From the NCBI GenBank assembly GCA_009921985.1, contig RFWS01000023.1, positions 1 through 13,067 of the forward strand: a stretch of 13,067 bases of DNA, given 5' to 3'. Below the pieces are notes generated by a model that was given only the letters and a program-made list of their open reading frames with translations, had not been told where the DNA came from and searched no databases. Source of the stretch: a bacterium (GTDB lineage: Bacteria > Verrucomicrobiota > Verrucomicrobiia > Methylacidiphilales > Verrucolacustridaceae). Positions 12,097 to 13,067 of the stretch are shown piece after piece; position 1 is the stretch's first letter; each line of letters opens with the position of its first letter. Position numbers and translations under genes: made by a program.

Positions 12097-13067
12097 TTAA
12101 GGATGCGCCAGGGTGCGCCGGGACTTCCCGCGGGAAGCCCGGCCGCCCTCGGCGAACCAGCGGTTCACCGCCGCCAAATAGGCGCGGGCGCTGGATTCAA
12201 TCACATCGGTGGCTGCGGCCCGTCCGCTGGAAGGTTCCGATTTGGCATCAAACCGCACGTTCAGACTGACCTCGCCAACGGCATCCTTGCCCTCGGTGAC
12301 GGCCCGGACTTGGTAGTCCAGCAAATGGCCCTTGAGACCGGTGATGCGGTCGATGGTTTTGAGAACAGCATCGACGCCGCCATCCCCGGTGCCAGTGGCG
12401 GAGAGGCTTTTTCGGCCGTGGCGTAGCGTGATCCTGGCCTCGGGCTTTTCCCCGATGCCGCAGGAGACGGAACATTTTTCCAGGGAATAAGTCTCGCGGG
12501 CCACTTGGATCTGGGCGCCGACAAGCGAAACAAGATCGTCGTCGTAGACAAACTTTTTTCGGTCCCCGATCTCCTTGAAGCGGGAAAAAACGGCCTGCAA
12601 CTCGGCCGGTTTGAGGGAGTACCCAAGATGCTTGAGGCGGGAGGCCACGGCAGCCCGGCCGCTGTGCTTGGTGAGGGGAAGCTCGGTTTTGCCCCAGCCA
12701 ACTTCTTCCGGATCCATGATTTCGTAGGTTTCCCGTTTTTTCAGGATCCCGTCCTGATGAATTCCAGAGCTGTGGGCGAAAGCATTGAGACCGACGATGG
12801 CCTTATTGCGGGGAACGGGGAAACTGCAGGCGGCGGAGACCAGGCGGGAAGTGCGGACAATTTCCCGCGTCTGAATCCCGGTCATGAGATCGCCAAAGGA
12901 GTCGTGGCGCGTGCGCAGGGCCATGACCACTTCCTCCAGAGCGGCGTTACCGGCCCGCTCCCCGATACCGTTGAGCGTGCACTCCACCTGGCGAGCTCCC
13001 GCGAGAACCCCGGCGAGCGAGTTGGCGACGGCAAGACCGAGATCGTTGTGGCAGTGCGTGCTGAAAA
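12097..13067 (-). CDS. leuA: 2-isopropylmalate synthase LeuA, C-terminal part
   Basis: First committed step of leucine biosynthesis: condenses acetyl-CoA with 2-oxoisovalerate. The gene runs off the right edge; 323 codons of the C-terminal part are present. The first visible residues are FSTHCHNDLGLAVANSLAG, with the metal-binding HxHND motif of the TIM-barrel, followed by ARQVECTLNGIGERAGNAALEE and the linker FAHSSGIHQDGILKKRETYEIM. After KHSGRAAVASRLKHLGY comes the regulatory domain (about the last 120 residues) with GDGGVDAVLKTID, where leucine feedback acts in the family. The frame has no other stop, and the internal GTG at 12987 is not a start because homology continues upstream. The last residues (RASRGKSRRTLAHP) are a basic extension. 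The isopropylmalate form is favoured over citramalate synthase by these motifs, but substrate choice cannot be settled without the missing part. Confidence 0.93.
   Translation of the reverse strand, partial: FSTHCHNDLGLAVANSLAGVLAGARQVECTLNGIGERAGNAALEEVVMALRTRHDSFGDLMTGIQTREIVRTSRLVSAACSFPVPRNKAIVGLNAFAHSSGIHQDGILKKRETYEIMDPEEVGWGKTELPLTKHSGRAAVASRLKHLGYSLKPAELQAVFSRFKEIGDRKKFVYDDDLVSLVGAQIQVARETYSLEKCSVSCGIGEKPEARITLRHGRKSLSATGTGDGGVDAVLKTIDRITGLKGHLLDYQVRAVTEGKDAVGEVSLNVRFDAKSEPSSGRAAATDVIESSARAYLAAVNRWFAEGGRASRGKSRRTLAHP

Noticed and set aside
1..13067. CRISPR arrays, insertion sequences, phage genes, replication origin
   Set aside because: No spaced direct repeats, transposase or integrase motifs, terminal inverted repeats or DnaA-box clusters were seen.

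Overview
The window looks like chromosomal DNA of a GC-rich Gram-negative bacterium, most probably a member of the Verrucomicrobiota (Opitutae-like). This is inferred from the combination of an exosortase/EpsI pair, lipoprotein and Sec signals, a bacterial RRM protein with basic low-complexity flanks, half-size TSUP transporters and weak Shine-Dalgarno signals at many starts. No marker gene in the window fixes the taxonomy. No mobile element, CRISPR array or phage gene is visible.

Left part (1-4445, plus strand): a GT4 glycosyltransferase, an exosortase and its overlapping EpsI partner form an envelope/exopolysaccharide block. They are followed by a two-gene unit of secreted proteins, a SYLF/Ysc84 domain protein and a DUF2959-like coiled-coil protein. 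A strong hairpin terminator ends this unit and lies inside the last codons of the convergent rsmI gene.

Middle-left (4399-6774, minus strand): read in its own direction, a half-size TSUP permease overlaps an MscS-type mechanosensitive channel by 4 bp. A tRNA-Gln(CTG) with its own candidate promoter follows, and then rsmI (16S rRNA C1402 2'-O-methyltransferase).

Middle (6876-8352, plus strand): a lipoprotein parvulin-type prolyl isomerase is followed by hisI, whose initiation region is a small UUCG-loop hairpin. hisI meets the next minus-strand gene tail to tail, with overlapping stop codons. That minus-strand unit (9480 down to 8349) is three uncharacterised genes joined by 4-bp ATGA overlaps: a four-helix membrane protein, a 74-residue soluble protein and a secreted 179-residue protein.

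Right part (9615-13067): a small hypothetical gene, then a membrane-anchored coiled-coil protein with a second hypothetical gene 3 bp downstream, then an RRM RNA-binding protein. The RRM gene sits behind a long leader (about 250 nt) with several strong predicted helices and a candidate promoter. The window ends inside leuA (2-isopropylmalate synthase, minus strand), whose stop lies 4 bp from that of the RRM gene.

The observations most worth following are the structured leader of the RRM gene, the tightly coupled unknown three-gene unit, the terminator embedded in rsmI, and a GAT-rich hexamer tract found at two distant intergenic positions.
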